From contig NZ_FUWO01000002.1 in NCBI RefSeq assembly GCF_900167405.1, positions 1-64,000 of the forward strand: a stretch of 64,000 bases of DNA. Reading direction: 5' to 3'. Position 1 is the stretch's first letter. Each line of letters begins with the position of its first letter. A program made the position numbers and the translations under genes. This document shows, piece after piece, positions 29,593 through 39,680 of the stretch. Origin of the DNA: Globicatella sulfidifaciens DSM 15739 (lineage in GTDB: Bacteria; Bacillota; Bacilli; Lactobacillales; Aerococcaceae). The notes below the pieces were generated by a model. The model was not told the DNA's origin and did no database searches. It saw only the letters and a list, made by a program, of their open reading frames with translations.

Positions 29593-30466
29593 TAGGTTCA
29601 AAATAAGGTTCAACATGGACATCACAATCTTCAACTTGAAAATTATACGAGAGTATTGTTTCAATTTCTTCCGTAATATGATGAGATTCAATTACTGATA
29701 AATTACCATCAATTTTAATGGTGACATCAACATAAATTTTATTACCATTAAGGCGAGCTCTTAGATTTGAAACCTCATGTACTTTTGGATGTTTTAAAAT
29801 AGTTGCACGATATTTTTCAATTTCTTCCAAATCGAAACCATCGGATAGAACAAAAGTTGATTCTTTTAAAATTTCATAACCAGAAATAATAATAATGACT
29901 GCCACAATTAAAGAGAGAATCGTATCCATTATTGGAAGTCCAAATTGAGCAAAAATGGTTCCTAATAAGGTTCCAAAACTTATTAGAAAGTCATTCTTCA
30001 TATCTGTTGCAGTAGCCTTTAAACCGAGGCTATTCGTCTTTTTAGAGAGTGTGGCAATATACTGGCTAGTAAACCATAAGACGAACATTGAAAAAATAGA
30101 AACATACATTGCCTTTTTATCCGTAACGGGAAAATCTTGATTGATTAATCGCTGAAAGCTGGTCGAAAAAACATCAATTCCGATATAAAACATTAAGACA
30201 GAAGTAATAAAACTCGCGATTGTTTCAAATTTAGAATGACCAAAATGATGATTGCTGTCCGCCGGTTTTTTCGCAATATTGATCCCAATAAATACTGAAA
30301 GAGAGGCGATAATATCAGAGAGGTTATTTAATCCATCTGCTTGCAATGAGCTCGAATGAAAGATTTGCGCAAATACTAATTTTAAAATGGAAAGGATTAA
30401 ATAGACAGAAACACTGATAGCCGCACCTCTAGCAGCCATCAGTATTTTTTGTTGGTGGTTATTCAT
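29582..30466 (-). CDS. Cation diffusion facilitator family transporter
   Basis: 294-residue membrane exporter of divalent metal ions such as Zn, Mn or Fe by proton exchange. Six spans lie in the first 210 or so residues, with metal-site motifs LQADGLNNLSDI and HHFGHSKFE (HxxGH) in TM2 and the following loop, and a second site around KATATDMKNDF. The C-terminal cytoplasmic domain (about 215-290) is His/Asp rich (CDVHVEP). The metal cannot be named. It lies 11 bp after the C39-like gene on the same strand, both opposing replication. Confidence 0.9.
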   Translation of the reverse strand: MNNHQQKILMAARGAAISVSVYLILSILKLVFAQIFHSSSLQADGLNNLSDIIASLSVFIGINIAKKPADSNHHFGHSKFETIASFITSVLMFYIGIDVFSTSFQRLINQDFPVTDKKAMYVSIFSMFVLWFTSQYIATLSKKTNSLGLKATATDMKNDFLISFGTLLGTIFAQFGLPIMDTILSLIVAVIIIISGYEILKESTFVLSDGFDLEEIEKYRATILKHPKVHEVSNLRARLNGNKIYVDVTIKIDGNLSVIESHHITEEIETILSYNFQVEDCDVHVEPYFEPKKA

Positions 30467-30477
30467 TTAAAAACTCC

Positions 30478-31386
30478 TTATTTATATAAAGTCCAGAAGT
30501 TTAAAGCATCTTCTAAAAGAATATCTTCGTCAATTCCTTGGATACTGAACATTTTTTCAGCATTATCATTTGGGTCATTAACGTAGACTTTGCGATTTTC
30601 ACTATCATAGCCACGAATTAATAAAATGTGACCTACTTCAGTGAAGTGACCAGGTTGGACTGAAACAATGACAATATGATTTTGATTGAGTGCCTCCATG
30701 GCATCATAAAAATTAGATCCAAAATTTTCAAACTGGTAACCATGCTCGATGGCAAAATCATAAAATATTTGCCAAGAAGTTCCTTCATTATGAACATAAT
30801 AATCATTTTGACTCCAATTTAGGATTTCATTGGGTTCAACAATACGATTTTGATAATAACTTTCAATCATCGATAACGAGACTATCGCACAGCCATTTTC
30901 ACCTAATTCTTTGGTGGTATTCGTTCCATAAGAAAGGGACCGCCATTTTTTATTTTTTTGTAAAATTAACGGAATATCGATTTGTTCAACTTTTGAGTCT
31001 GTGTAATTAGAAGGATGTTCAGGTAAAAAAAGGTAGCCTGTATTTTCAATATCTAATTTTTGTTCTTTAAGCGTATTGACGATATCGTCTTGCGCTTTTA
31101 AGTATGAATCATTGTATTGTTCTTTGATGAGTTGAGTAATATCTTGTGCTAAGGTAGGAGAGGTCGTTTCAGCTAATAAGCTATTGAAATCTATTTTTTC
31201 AACAACGGTTGTTTCCTCGATTGTTGTTTCGGTCAAGGTCTCTTCTTTTTGTTGTTGAATTTGTTCATTTAAAGCAATATTATTTTTTAGTTCTGTTTCT
31301 TCTTTTAATTGATTGATTAGCAATGATCCTATTAATATCACAATTAATGTAAAGATAATTGCAACTTGATGTATACTTCGTTTCAT
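30478..31386 (-). CDS. Membrane-anchored C39-like cysteine protease
   Basis: 302 residues: N-terminal membrane anchor (about 8-25), a Glu/Thr-rich spacer (30-75), then a papain-like C39_2 domain. Catalytic Cys166 is in GENGCAIVSLSM, His253 in GHILLIRGYD, and Asn270/Asp271 in VYVNDPND. Such proteins face outward and probably cleave cell-surface or exported peptides. It is not fused to an ABC transporter, so it is unlike bacteriocin-exporting C39 proteins. The CDF gene follows in the same transcript. Target unknown. Confidence 0.82.
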   Translation of the reverse strand: MKRSIHQVAIIFTLIVILIGSLLINQLKEETELKNNIALNEQIQQQKEETLTETTIEETTVVEKIDFNSLLAETTSPTLAQDITQLIKEQYNDSYLKAQDDIVNTLKEQKLDIENTGYLFLPEHPSNYTDSKVEQIDIPLILQKNKKWRSLSYGTNTTKELGENGCAIVSLSMIESYYQNRIVEPNEILNWSQNDYYVHNEGTSWQIFYDFAIEHGYQFENFGSNFYDAMEALNQNHIVIVSVQPGHFTEVGHILLIRGYDSENRKVYVNDPNDNAEKMFSIQGIDEDILLEDALNFWTLYK

Positions 31387-31484
31387 TGAAGCCCTCCGAT
31401 TTTTTCATAGAGCTATTGTATCATAAAAATACTCATGAGTGAATTGAACTTGCCTAATGTAATATAAATGAAAAACATTTATCA

Positions 31485-31501
31485 TGTAAGGAAATGTAAC
31501 A
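31485..31501 (+). promoter_or_regulatory. GlnR operator upstream of glnRA
   Basis: TGTAAGGAAATGTAACA fits the GlnR/TnrA consensus TGTNA-N7-TNACA exactly. It lies 18 bp upstream of the glnR -35 element, the place expected for autoregulation by nitrogen status. Confidence 0.85.
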
Positions 31502-31519
31502 TGATAAGTAAATAAAATA

Positions 31520-31548
31520 TTGACGTGCCGTTTATTGATTATTATAAT
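31520..31548 (+). promoter_or_regulatory. Promoter of glnR-glnA
   Basis: TTGACG (31520-31525), 17-bp spacer, TATAAT (31543-31548), 28 bp before the GTG start of glnR. Confidence 0.82.
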
Positions 31549-31575
31549 ATGATTAAAATTCAAAGGGGGAATTAG

Positions 31576-31917
31576 GTGGCTAATAAAGAAATTAAACGAA
31601 CTTTAGCAATTTTTCCAATAGGCACCATTATGAGCTTAACGGGGTTAACAGCTAGACAGATTCGATATTATGAAGATTATCAACTAATTTTCCCAAAACG
31701 AAGTGAGAGCAATCGTAGATTATATTCACTCAATGATATTGATCGGCTTTTAGAAATCATGGATATGATGGATGATGGAATGACTTTGAAAGGAATTAAG
31801 AAATTTTACGAAAATCAAAATGAAAAATCAATGAATCGCGTTGAGTCAAAACAGTTGACCGACCAAGACGTGAGACGAATTTTGCGTGATGAATTAGATA
31901 TTCGGAGTAGGTTTTAA
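31576..31917 (+). CDS. glnR: GlnR, MerR-family nitrogen regulator
   Basis: 113-residue repressor of glutamine synthetase and other nitrogen genes. MerR-type HTH at about 14-80 ([21 protein letters not shown], in parts), ending in a short C-terminal tail that senses feedback-inhibited GlnA. The start is GTG, preceded by AAGGGGG. It is immediately upstream of glnA (20-bp gap) and has a matching GlnR box in front. Confidence 0.95.
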   Translation: MANKEIKRTLAIFPIGTIMSLTGLTARQIRYYEDYQLIFPKRSESNRRLYSLNDIDRLLEIMDMMDDGMTLKGIKKFYENQNEKSMNRVESKQLTDQDVRRILRDELDIRSRF

Positions 31918-31937
31918 TTATTTGGAGGAAAAAATTT

Positions 31938-33275
31938 ATGACATGGACAAAAGAATCAATATTACGCGATGCAGCCGAAAAAAATGTTAGATATGTACGT
32001 TTAATGTTCACGGATATTACTGGGACATTAAAAAATGTTGAAGTACCGATTGCTCAATTAGAAAAAGCTTTAAATATGCAAATGATGTTCGATGGTTCTT
32101 CGATTGAAGGATTTGTGCGTATTGAAGAAAGTGATATGTATTTGATACCCGATTATGATACATGGTTAACTTTTAATTGGGCTGAACATCAAGACACGGG
32201 TCGCATTGCACGCTTAATATGTGATGTACATACTCCAAAAAGAGAACCATTTAAAGGGGACCCACGCAGTAATTTAAAACGCAGTTTAGTTAAAATGAGA
32301 GAGATGGGTTTTAAGAGTTTTAATTTAGGACCTGAACCAGAATTTTATTTATTCAAATTAGATGAATTTGGTAAACCGACGATGGATTTAAATGACGAAG
32401 GTGGTTATTTTGATTTAGCTCCCAATGATTTAGCTGAAAACTGTCGTCGTGATATTGTTTTAGAGTTAGAAGATTTAGGATTTGATATTGAAGCGAGCCA
32501 TCATGAAGTAGGACCAGGCCAACATGAAATCGATTGGAAATATAGTGATGCCTTAACTGCCTGTGATAATATTCAGACATTTAAATTAATTGTGAAGTCT
32601 GTTGCTCGTCGTCACAATCTTCATGCTACTTTTATGCCAAAGCCAATTTTTGAAATTGCTGGTTCAGGTATGCACTTTAACTTATCTTTATTTAACGATG
32701 AAGGAAACGTATTTTACGATGAGTCTGCTCCTGATGGCTTATCGCAAACAGCTAAGTACTTTATTGGTGGGTTATTAAAATATGCCCGTGCATACACCGC
32801 TATTTGTAATCCATTGGTTAACTCATATAAACGATTAGTTCCAGGCTATGAAGCACCGGTTTATATTGCGTGGAGTGGTCAAAACCGTTCACCATTAATT
32901 CGTATTCCTGCAGCCCGTGGTAATTCCACTCGTGTAGAAGTAAGAAGTGTTGATCCTTCTGCTAATCCATATCTTGCATTATCTGTCTTATTAGCAGCGG
33001 GATTAAAAGGAATTGAAGATAAAATTGAACCCCCAATGGCTGTCGACCGTAATATTTATTCAATGACGCGTGAAGAACGCTTAGCTGAGGGTGTGAATGA
33101 TTTACCCGGATCATTACGTGAAGCATTAAAAGAATTAAAAAAAGAACCGGTAATATTGGATGCGTTAGGCGATCATATTGCACAAAACTTTATTGCAGAA
33201 AAAACAATTGAATACTTCTCATATCAAAAACAAGTCACTCAATGGGAATTAGATAAATATCTTACTCAATATTAA
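31938..33275 (+). CDS. glnA: Glutamine synthetase, type I-alpha
   Basis: Dodecameric enzyme that joins ammonia and glutamate with ATP. It has 445 residues, the short GSI-alpha length of Firmicutes, without an adenylylation loop. Motifs: [16 protein letters not shown], the metal/ATP site [19 protein letters not shown] with [10 protein letters not shown], and [17 protein letters not shown]. Cotranscribed with glnR; feedback through GlnR is expected. Confidence 0.97.
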   Translation: MTWTKESILRDAAEKNVRYVRLMFTDITGTLKNVEVPIAQLEKALNMQMMFDGSSIEGFVRIEESDMYLIPDYDTWLTFNWAEHQDTGRIARLICDVHTPKREPFKGDPRSNLKRSLVKMREMGFKSFNLGPEPEFYLFKLDEFGKPTMDLNDEGGYFDLAPNDLAENCRRDIVLELEDLGFDIEASHHEVGPGQHEIDWKYSDALTACDNIQTFKLIVKSVARRHNLHATFMPKPIFEIAGSGMHFNLSLFNDEGNVFYDESAPDGLSQTAKYFIGGLLKYARAYTAICNPLVNSYKRLVPGYEAPVYIAWSGQNRSPLIRIPAARGNSTRVEVRSVDPSANPYLALSVLLAAGLKGIEDKIEPPMAVDRNIYSMTREERLAEGVNDLPGSLREALKELKKEPVILDALGDHIAQNFIAEKTIEYFSYQKQVTQWELDKYLTQY

Positions 33276-33307
33276 GAAAATAGCCAATCAGAACAAAATA
33301 AGGTATG

Positions 33308-33352
33308 ATGAGACTGAGCAGAAATTTTATTAATTTTTTGCCCAGTCTCATA
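33308..33352 (+). terminator. Terminator after glnA
   Basis: TGAGACTG (33309-33316) pairs with CAGTCTCA (33343-33350), with an extra inner GCA/TGC pair and a following T-rich run. Confidence 0.82.
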
Positions 33353-33397
33353 TTGTTATATTAACGCTTAAGAGGTAAGTGGGATATCATAGTGTCC

Positions 33398-33422
33398 AAT
33401 GAGACGATGATGATGTCTCATT
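33398..33422. repeat. Inverted repeat in the glnA-amylase gap
   Basis: AATGAGAC (33398-33405) and GTCTCATT (33415-33422), perfect 8-bp arms around 9 nt made of GAT repeats. It lies about 95 bp upstream of the amylase gene and could be an operator. It is not followed by a T-run. Confidence 0.55.
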
Positions 33423-33514
33423 AATTATGCGGAATAGATAAAAAAGTGAACATTATCGATTTTCTATTCTTGCTTAAACTTATTTATTATTTGGAATTAT
33501 GAAAGGATGGAGCC

Positions 33515-34969
33515 ATGACAAATCCAGTAATTATGCAATATTTTGAATGGTATTTACCTGATGATGGACAGCATTGGAATCGATTAAAAGAAGATGCTCA
33601 ACACTTAAAGGAGTTAGGGATTAATCAAGTTTGGATGCCACCCGCTTTTAAAGCAACTGGTACTAATGATGTAGGATACGGTGTTTATGATTTATATGAC
33701 CTTGGTCAGTTCGATCAAAATGGATCAGTTCGAACTAAATATGGCACTAAAGAGGAATACCTAGCAGCTATTAAAGCACTTAAGGAGCAAGGGATTAAAC
33801 CGATTGCCGATATTGTTTTGAATCACAAAGCGAATGGCGATGAAAAAGAGGCCTTTATGGTGTTAAAAATGGATCCTAAAAATCGTCAAAAGCCATTATC
33901 TGAACCTTATGAAATAGAAGCTTGGACTCATTTTTATTTTCCAGGAAGAAATAAAACTTATAGTGATTTTGAGTGGCATTGGTATCATTTTACCGGTACC
34001 GATTATGATGCGCGTCATGATGAAACAGGGATTTATATGATTCTTGGGGATAATAAAGGATGGGCCAATGGGGACTTAGTTGATACTGAGAATGGTAACT
34101 TTGATTATTTAATGTTTACTGATATTGATTTTCGACATCCTGAGGTAAAAAATCATTTATATCAATGGGCTCATTGGTTTATTCAAGAAACAGGTATTCA
34201 AGGATTAAGATTAGATGCAATTAAACATATCGATGCTAATTTTATGAAAAATTTTATCGAATACATCCATGATAATACGGATGAAGATTTCTTTATTTTC
34301 GGTGAATATTGGAATCCTGATGTCAATGCTAAAGAGGTTTATTTAGCTCAAACAGACTATGAAATTGATTTAGTGGATGTCGGACTACATATGAATTTTC
34401 ATTTAGCAAGTAAAAATGGCAATCATTATGATTTATCGACTATCTTAAATGATACTTTAATGGAAAAGAATCCTTTTGAAGCCGTTACTTTTGTTGAAAA
34501 TCATGATACTCAAAAAGGTCAAGCCCTACAGTCTTATGTAGAAGATTGGTTTAAACCTTCTGCTTATGCGATTATTCTATTAATGCAAAATGGCCAACCT
34601 TGTGTATTTTATGGTGATTATTATGGAGTAAATCATGAGCAATTTGGTCAACCTAAACTTCAATGGATTTTAGATAAATTATTATATTTACGGAAAGACT
34701 ATGCTTACGGTGAAGAAAATCGTTATTTTGATCATCCAAATTGTATTGGGTGGACACGATTGGGAACCGAAGACCATCCAAATGCTTTGGCAGTTGTTAT
34801 TAGTAATGGGGATGAAGGTTGGAAAAATATGAATGTTGGTGCTTTAAATGCAGGTAAAGTATTTATTGATTATTTAGGCCATCATGATGCACAAATTACG
34901 ATTGATGAGAATGGCAATGCGGATTTTCCAGTAAGAGCAGGCAGTGTGTCTTGTTGGGTTGAAAAATAA
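33515..34969 (+). CDS. Cytoplasmic alpha-amylase (GH13_5 type)
   Basis: 484-residue alpha-1,4-glucan hydrolase without signal peptide, so it acts on intracellular malto-oligosaccharides or glycogen-like glucan. The N terminus is MTNPVIMQYFEWYLPDDGQHW (in parts). Conserved GH13 regions: ADIVLNHK, nucleophile Asp234 in GLRLDAIKH, acid/base Glu264 in FGEYWNPD, and VENHDTQ. It lies alone after glnA, and the sugar-ABC ATPase gene converges downstream. Extracellular action is unlikely. Confidence 0.92.
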   Translation: MTNPVIMQYFEWYLPDDGQHWNRLKEDAQHLKELGINQVWMPPAFKATGTNDVGYGVYDLYDLGQFDQNGSVRTKYGTKEEYLAAIKALKEQGIKPIADIVLNHKANGDEKEAFMVLKMDPKNRQKPLSEPYEIEAWTHFYFPGRNKTYSDFEWHWYHFTGTDYDARHDETGIYMILGDNKGWANGDLVDTENGNFDYLMFTDIDFRHPEVKNHLYQWAHWFIQETGIQGLRLDAIKHIDANFMKNFIEYIHDNTDEDFFIFGEYWNPDVNAKEVYLAQTDYEIDLVDVGLHMNFHLASKNGNHYDLSTILNDTLMEKNPFEAVTFVENHDTQKGQALQSYVEDWFKPSAYAIILLMQNGQPCVFYGDYYGVNHEQFGQPKLQWILDKLLYLRKDYAYGEENRYFDHPNCIGWTRLGTEDHPNALAVVISNGDEGWKNMNVGALNAGKVFIDYLGHHDAQITIDENGNADFPVRAGSVSCWVEK

Positions 34970-34985
34970 ACAATTATGACGAAAA

Positions 34986-35033
34986 AAGCTCTCGAGATAG
35001 GTTCTTTATAGAACAAGTCTCCAGAGCTTATTT
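34986..35033 (+). terminator. Terminator of the amylase gene
   Basis: Long stem: AAGCTCT (34986-34992) with AGAGCTT (35023-35029), plus inner GAGA/TCTC and GTTCT/AGAAC pairing, then TATTTTG. Confidence 0.78.
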
Positions 35034-35099
35034 TGATAATGGAATTATATTCATTATTTTAATAATTTTTCAAATTCATCAGCAACAACATGATAAATG

Positions 35100-35148
35100 A
35101 GAAAAAAAGAGATTTAAAAAGAAATTAGTACATTTCTTTTTAAATCTC
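35100..35148 (-). terminator. Terminator of the msmK-type gene
   Basis: Perfect 16-nt arms (35109-35124 and 35133-35148). In the minus direction the stem is followed by a 7-T run. It sits about 90 bp beyond the ATPase stop. Confidence 0.88.
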
Positions 35149-35235
35149 ATAGTATTCATTATAAGCATTGTACAAGGTGTGAAAATAAGAATATTCTCAA
35201 TTGTTGTCCAATCCTAAAATTTAAACATTGTTAAA

Positions 35236-36342
35236 TTAAGCGCGGATAACTTCTTCTGTTTCATTATCAAAGAAGTGAGCTTTGTTCATGTTGAAACCTA
35301 AATCAATATTTTCACCTGGATTGTGGAAGTCACGAGCGTCTACACGTGCGATAAACTCAGTACCCCCAACTTTAGAATATAACATTGTTTCTGCACCTAA
35401 TAACTCAGAAACTACGACAGTAGAGTGAACAATAGAGTTAGGATTTGCATCTAAGAAGACTTGTTCTGATTGAATATCTTCAGGACGAATACCAAATGTT
35501 AATTGTTTACCATTATATCCACGAGATTCTAATAATTGACGTTGTGGTTCCGTTACATTTAATTGTAATCCTTCGTTATTAGAAATGACACCATCTTTAT
35601 AGGTTACTTTGAAGAAGTTCATAGCAGGTGAGCCAATGAACCCAGCAACGAATACATTGTTAGGTGTATTATATACTTCTTGAGGAGTACCAATTTGTTG
35701 GATAATTCCGTCCTTCATAATAACGATACGGCTCGCCATCGTCATCGCTTCTGTTTGGTCATGGGTAACGTAAATTGTAGTGGTATTTAAACGTTGATGT
35801 AATTTCGCAATTTCAGCACGCATTTGCACACGTAATTTCGCATCTAAGTTTGATAAAGGTTCGTCCATTAAGAATACTTTAGCATCACGAACAATTGCAC
35901 GACCTAAAGCCACACGTTGACGTTGACCACCGGATAAAGCTGCTGGTTTACGGTCTAAATATTCTTTTAATCCTAAGATTTCAGCTGCATTATCAACACG
36001 TTGTTTAATTTCATCTTTTGGATATTTACGTAATTTTAATCCGAATGCCATATTGTCGAATACCGTCATATGTGGATATAAAGCGTAGTTTTGGAATACC
36101 ATCGCGATGTCACGGTCTTTAGGAGCAACATCGTTCATTAAGGTGTCACCAATCCATAATTCACCTTCTGTAATATCTTCTAAACCAGCAATCATACGTA
36201 ATGTAGTTGATTTACCACATCCTGAAGGACCTACGAAAACGATAAATTCGCGATCTTCAATATCTAAGTTGAAGTCAGTTACTGAATAAAAATCAGAACC
36301 TTCATATTTTTTGTGAATATTTTTTAATTTAATATCTACCAT
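35236..36342 (-). CDS. msmK: Sugar ABC transporter ATPase, MsmK/UgpC family
   Basis: 368-residue ATPase that energises carbohydrate ABC importers. Walker A GPSGCGKST is at 38-46, signature LSGGQRQRVALGRA, Walker B VFLMDEPLSNLDA, and a C-terminal TOBE/OB regulatory domain (about 240-368, FGIRPEDI). No permease or binding-protein gene is adjacent, so it is probably a shared ATPase serving several sugar importers, as MsmK does in streptococci. It is transcribed against replication as a single gene with its own terminator. Confidence 0.93.
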   Translation of the reverse strand: MVDIKLKNIHKKYEGSDFYSVTDFNLDIEDREFIVFVGPSGCGKSTTLRMIAGLEDITEGELWIGDTLMNDVAPKDRDIAMVFQNYALYPHMTVFDNMAFGLKLRKYPKDEIKQRVDNAAEILGLKEYLDRKPAALSGGQRQRVALGRAIVRDAKVFLMDEPLSNLDAKLRVQMRAEIAKLHQRLNTTTIYVTHDQTEAMTMASRIVIMKDGIIQQIGTPQEVYNTPNNVFVAGFIGSPAMNFFKVTYKDGVISNNEGLQLNVTEPQRQLLESRGYNGKQLTFGIRPEDIQSEQVFLDANPNSIVHSTVVVSELLGAETMLYSKVGGTEFIARVDARDFHNPGENIDLGFNMNKAHFFDNETEEVIRA

Positions 36343-36566
36343 AACAATAATAACTCCTTTTGTTTTATTTGTATGATTTAATTATAAAGTGGAAACGGTT
36401 AATAATCTATCGTCCCAGTGCACAAAATAAATTCAACAAACTGTAGAAAAGGCTTTCAACCTATGAGAAGCTTCAATAAATATTTAAAAAAACAAGAAAT
36501 TACGTTTTGAGAAATAGTGGTTTAGTGATAAAATAGAAATGATTAATAAAATCAAGGAGGATAACG

Positions 36567-37145
36567 ATGACTCAGCAAGCAATTAGAGGGTTTGAAGTTA
36601 TTACAAAGTATCAAAATGAAGCAATCAATTTGCCAAAAAGAGCCACTCATCACGCCGCAGGATATGATATTGAAGCGGCAGAAACGGTGGTATTACCAAG
36701 TTATTGGCGTTTACTGATTACGTATTTTTTGAAAGATATGAAACAATGGATTTTTCAACATCCCATGGAATCTAAGTCAAAAGAAGCGATAAAAGTAGAA
36801 ACATTGATGAAACCAACCCTAATTCCAACCGGATTAAAAGCCTATATGCAAGAAGATGAATACTTACAGATTATTAACCGTTCAAGTAATCCACTAAAAC
36901 GTTTTTTATCAATTCCTAATAGTGTCGGGATTATTGATCAAGATTACTATAATAATGAAGCAAATGAAGGTCATATTTATGTGCAAATGATTAATTTTGG
37001 TTTGAACGATCAAACCATTCAAAAAGGTGAACGAATTGCACAAGGCATTTTTACTAAATTTTTAAAGACAGATCAAGATACCGGTGGTGAAAAGCAAAGA
37101 ACGGGAGGATTTGGTTCATCTAATAGTGAATTAAGTGGAGGATAA
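36567..37145 (+). CDS. dut: dUTP diphosphatase-like protein
   Basis: 192-residue trimeric dUTPase family member that turns dUTP into dUMP and keeps uracil out of DNA. Motifs in order: AGYDIEA (motif 1, about 31-37), NRSSNPLKRF (motif 2), GIIDQDYYNN (motif 3, catalytic Asp), RIAQGIF (motif 4) and RTGGFGSSN (motif 5). It is about 40-50 residues longer than the basic family because of an insert between motifs 1 and 2 (about 45-80). AAGGAGG precedes the ATG, and radA follows after 9 bp. Confidence 0.88.
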   Translation: MTQQAIRGFEVITKYQNEAINLPKRATHHAAGYDIEAAETVVLPSYWRLLITYFLKDMKQWIFQHPMESKSKEAIKVETLMKPTLIPTGLKAYMQEDEYLQIINRSSNPLKRFLSIPNSVGIIDQDYYNNEANEGHIYVQMINFGLNDQTIQKGERIAQGIFTKFLKTDQDTGGEKQRTGGFGSSNSELSGG

Positions 37146-37154
37146 AATAACAAC

Positions 37155-38531
37155 ATGGCAAAAAAACGAATCATGTATGAATGTATGGCGTGTGGTTATG
37201 AATCACCTAAATGGTTAGGAAAATGTCCAGAATGTGGCGCATGGAATCAAATGGAAGAGCAAATTGTTCAGCCAACAGTGGTTCAACGAGCGAGTATTGC
37301 GTCCAACAGAACAGGTGACGATTATTATGCCAAAAAACTAAATGAAATCGAATATATTAATGAAGCAAGGGTCAATACCGATTTTTCAGAGTTTGACCGT
37401 GTCTTAGGTGGTGGGGTCGTAACGGGTTCATTGGTTTTAATCGGAGGAGATCCCGGAATTGGTAAGTCCACACTGTTATTGCAAGTTTCATTACAATTAG
37501 CGAATAAAAACCAAAAAATATTATATGTTTCTGGTGAAGAATCATTATCACAAATAAAAATGCGCGCGGAACGCCTTTCGATGGATAGTGATAATTTCTA
37601 CTTGTATTCTGAAACAGATTTAACTGTGATTGCGAATGAGATTAGTCGTTTATCACCTGATATGGTCATCATTGATTCGATTCAAACGATGACTTTACCT
37701 GATCATAATGGCGTAGCCGGCAGTGTATCACAACTTAGAGAAACAACCAATATATTGATGCGCATTGCCAAAGATAATCAAATTGCTATTTTTATTGTAG
37801 GCCATGTGACTAAGGAGGGCAATATCGCTGGACCTCGTATGTTAGAACATATGGTCGATACGGTATTGTATTTTGAAGGTGAAAAGTATAATCGCTTTAG
37901 AATTTTACGAGCAGTAAAGAATCGTTTTGGTTCCACCAATGAAATTGGCGTTTTTGAAATGTTGGATGTAGGGTTGACCGAAGTGAATAATCCATCAGAG
38001 TTATTTCTAGAAGAACGACTGATTGGAGCTACCGGATCAACAGTTGTCCCTTCATTAGAAGGAACACGCACGATATTAGCCGAAGTACAATCCTTAATGA
38101 CACCAACTGTTTTTGGTAATGCTAAAAGAACAGCGAGTGGCATTGATTACCAAAGGGTTTCCTTATTATTAGCTGTAATGGAGAAACATTGTGGTTTGAT
38201 GGTCCAAAATCAAGATGCATTTTTTAAAACAACTGGTGGGGTTAAATTAGATGAACCTGCTATCGACTTAGCTATTGCGGTGAGTATTGCCTCAAGTTAC
38301 TGGAATAAACCGACCAATATCGACGATTGTTTCGTTGGTGAAATTGGCTTAACGGGAGAAATTCGTCGAGTAACCCAAATTAAAGAACGGATTAGCGAAG
38401 CAAATAAATTAGGTTTCAAACGTATTTTTATACCCAAAAATAATCAGCCACCAACAGATACTCAATTGGCAATTGAAATTATACCGGTATCAACAATTAA
38501 ACAAGCTTTAATGAAAGTTTTTCCAAAATAG
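37155..38531 (+). CDS. radA: RadA, DNA repair and branch-migration ATPase
   Basis: 458 residues. N-terminal zinc finger Cys10, Cys13, Cys24, Cys27; RecA-like core with Walker [11 protein letters not shown] at 97-106; RadA-specific VKNRFG motif; C-terminal Lon-like domain ending in the MKVFPK tail. It processes recombination intermediates and, in streptococci, helps natural transformation. Encoded in the dut-radA-yacL-gltX order. Confidence 0.97.
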   Translation: MAKKRIMYECMACGYESPKWLGKCPECGAWNQMEEQIVQPTVVQRASIASNRTGDDYYAKKLNEIEYINEARVNTDFSEFDRVLGGGVVTGSLVLIGGDPGIGKSTLLLQVSLQLANKNQKILYVSGEESLSQIKMRAERLSMDSDNFYLYSETDLTVIANEISRLSPDMVIIDSIQTMTLPDHNGVAGSVSQLRETTNILMRIAKDNQIAIFIVGHVTKEGNIAGPRMLEHMVDTVLYFEGEKYNRFRILRAVKNRFGSTNEIGVFEMLDVGLTEVNNPSELFLEERLIGATGSTVVPSLEGTRTILAEVQSLMTPTVFGNAKRTASGIDYQRVSLLLAVMEKHCGLMVQNQDAFFKTTGGVKLDEPAIDLAIAVSIASSYWNKPTNIDDCFVGEIGLTGEIRRVTQIKERISEANKLGFKRIFIPKNNQPPTDTQLAIEIIPVSTIKQALMKVFPK

Positions 38532-38545
38532 AAAGGAGGTTAAAG

Positions 38546-39679
38546 ATGTTTAAAAAAATTATTACAGCTCTTTCGATGTTAATCGGTTTAAGTTTTGGTT
38601 TAACCATTGCGCCATCATTGTGGAAAGGAATACCTAATGCACCGAATTGGATGAGTAATCTCTATGTGAATGCTATTATTTTTATTATTGTTTTTATGTT
38701 ATTAGGGATGACACTTTCTCCATACATCGAAAAAGGAATTAAACGATTAATCGAATGGGTTAATAACTTAGCTACATCAAATTTAATATTAGGAACGATT
38801 GGTATTTTTGTAGGATTATTAATAGGTTATTTATTTTCATTACCGTTTAATAGTCTAAATATACCTTTTCTAAATTCAACATTACCACTTATTTTTTCTG
38901 TTACTTCTGCTTTAGTAGGATATCAAACGGCGATGAGTCGTAAAGAGGAATGGGGGAAATTAATCAACAGTAGACAAAATGTTAAAGAAACTGCCCTTAA
39001 TCAAGATTCACAGTTGCTAGAGCGTAAAGCGAGTGATAATATGTATAAGTACAAGTTACTCGATACAAGTGTTATTATTGATGGACGTATTGTAGATATT
39101 GTAAGGACCAATTTTATTGAAGGGATCTTAGTAATCCCCAATTTTGTATTAGAGGAATTACAATTCATTGCAGATTCTGCCGATTCCTTAAAAAGATCAA
39201 AAGGTCGTAAAGGTCTTGATACTTTAAATATGTTACAAAAAGAAGCACTTATTCCGATTGAGTTTTATGAAGGTGATTTTGAAGAAATATCAGAAGTCGA
39301 TAGTAAATTAATTCGATTAGCCAAATTAATGGATGCTGCGATTGTCACAAATGATTATAATTTAAATAAAGTTTGTGAATTTCAGAATGTGAAAGTATTT
39401 AATATTAATGCTTTAGCCAACGCCATTAAACCAGTGGTTATTCCAGGAGAACAAATGTATGTTCAAGTAATAAAAGATGGTACTGAGCGCAAACAAGGCG
39501 TCGCTTATCTAGACGATGGAACGATGATTGTGGTAGAAGATGGTCAGTATTATATGAACGAGTGGATCCATGTTATTGTAACAAGTGCTTTGCAAACAGC
39601 AGCAGGGCGCATGATTTTTGCTAAACCGGCCCACTCACATGGTAGAATAGAAACTAATGATAAAAAGGGAGTTTTATAA
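38546..39679 (+). CDS. yacL: YacL-type membrane protein with PIN and TRAM domains
   Basis: 377 residues. Four membrane spans in the first 130 or so residues, a PIN nuclease-like domain (about 165-290, [13 protein letters not shown] with acidic residues and later VTNDYNL), then a TRAM RNA-binding domain at the C terminus. It is the conserved companion of radA in Firmicutes; PIN plus TRAM suggests membrane-linked RNA cleavage, but the target is unknown. AAAGGAGG is upstream. Confidence 0.93.
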   Translation: MFKKIITALSMLIGLSFGLTIAPSLWKGIPNAPNWMSNLYVNAIIFIIVFMLLGMTLSPYIEKGIKRLIEWVNNLATSNLILGTIGIFVGLLIGYLFSLPFNSLNIPFLNSTLPLIFSVTSALVGYQTAMSRKEEWGKLINSRQNVKETALNQDSQLLERKASDNMYKYKLLDTSVIIDGRIVDIVRTNFIEGILVIPNFVLEELQFIADSADSLKRSKGRKGLDTLNMLQKEALIPIEFYEGDFEEISEVDSKLIRLAKLMDAAIVTNDYNLNKVCEFQNVKVFNINALANAIKPVVIPGEQMYVQVIKDGTERKQGVAYLDDGTMIVVEDGQYYMNEWIHVIVTSALQTAAGRMIFAKPAHSHGRIETNDKKGVL

Positions 39680-39680
39680 T

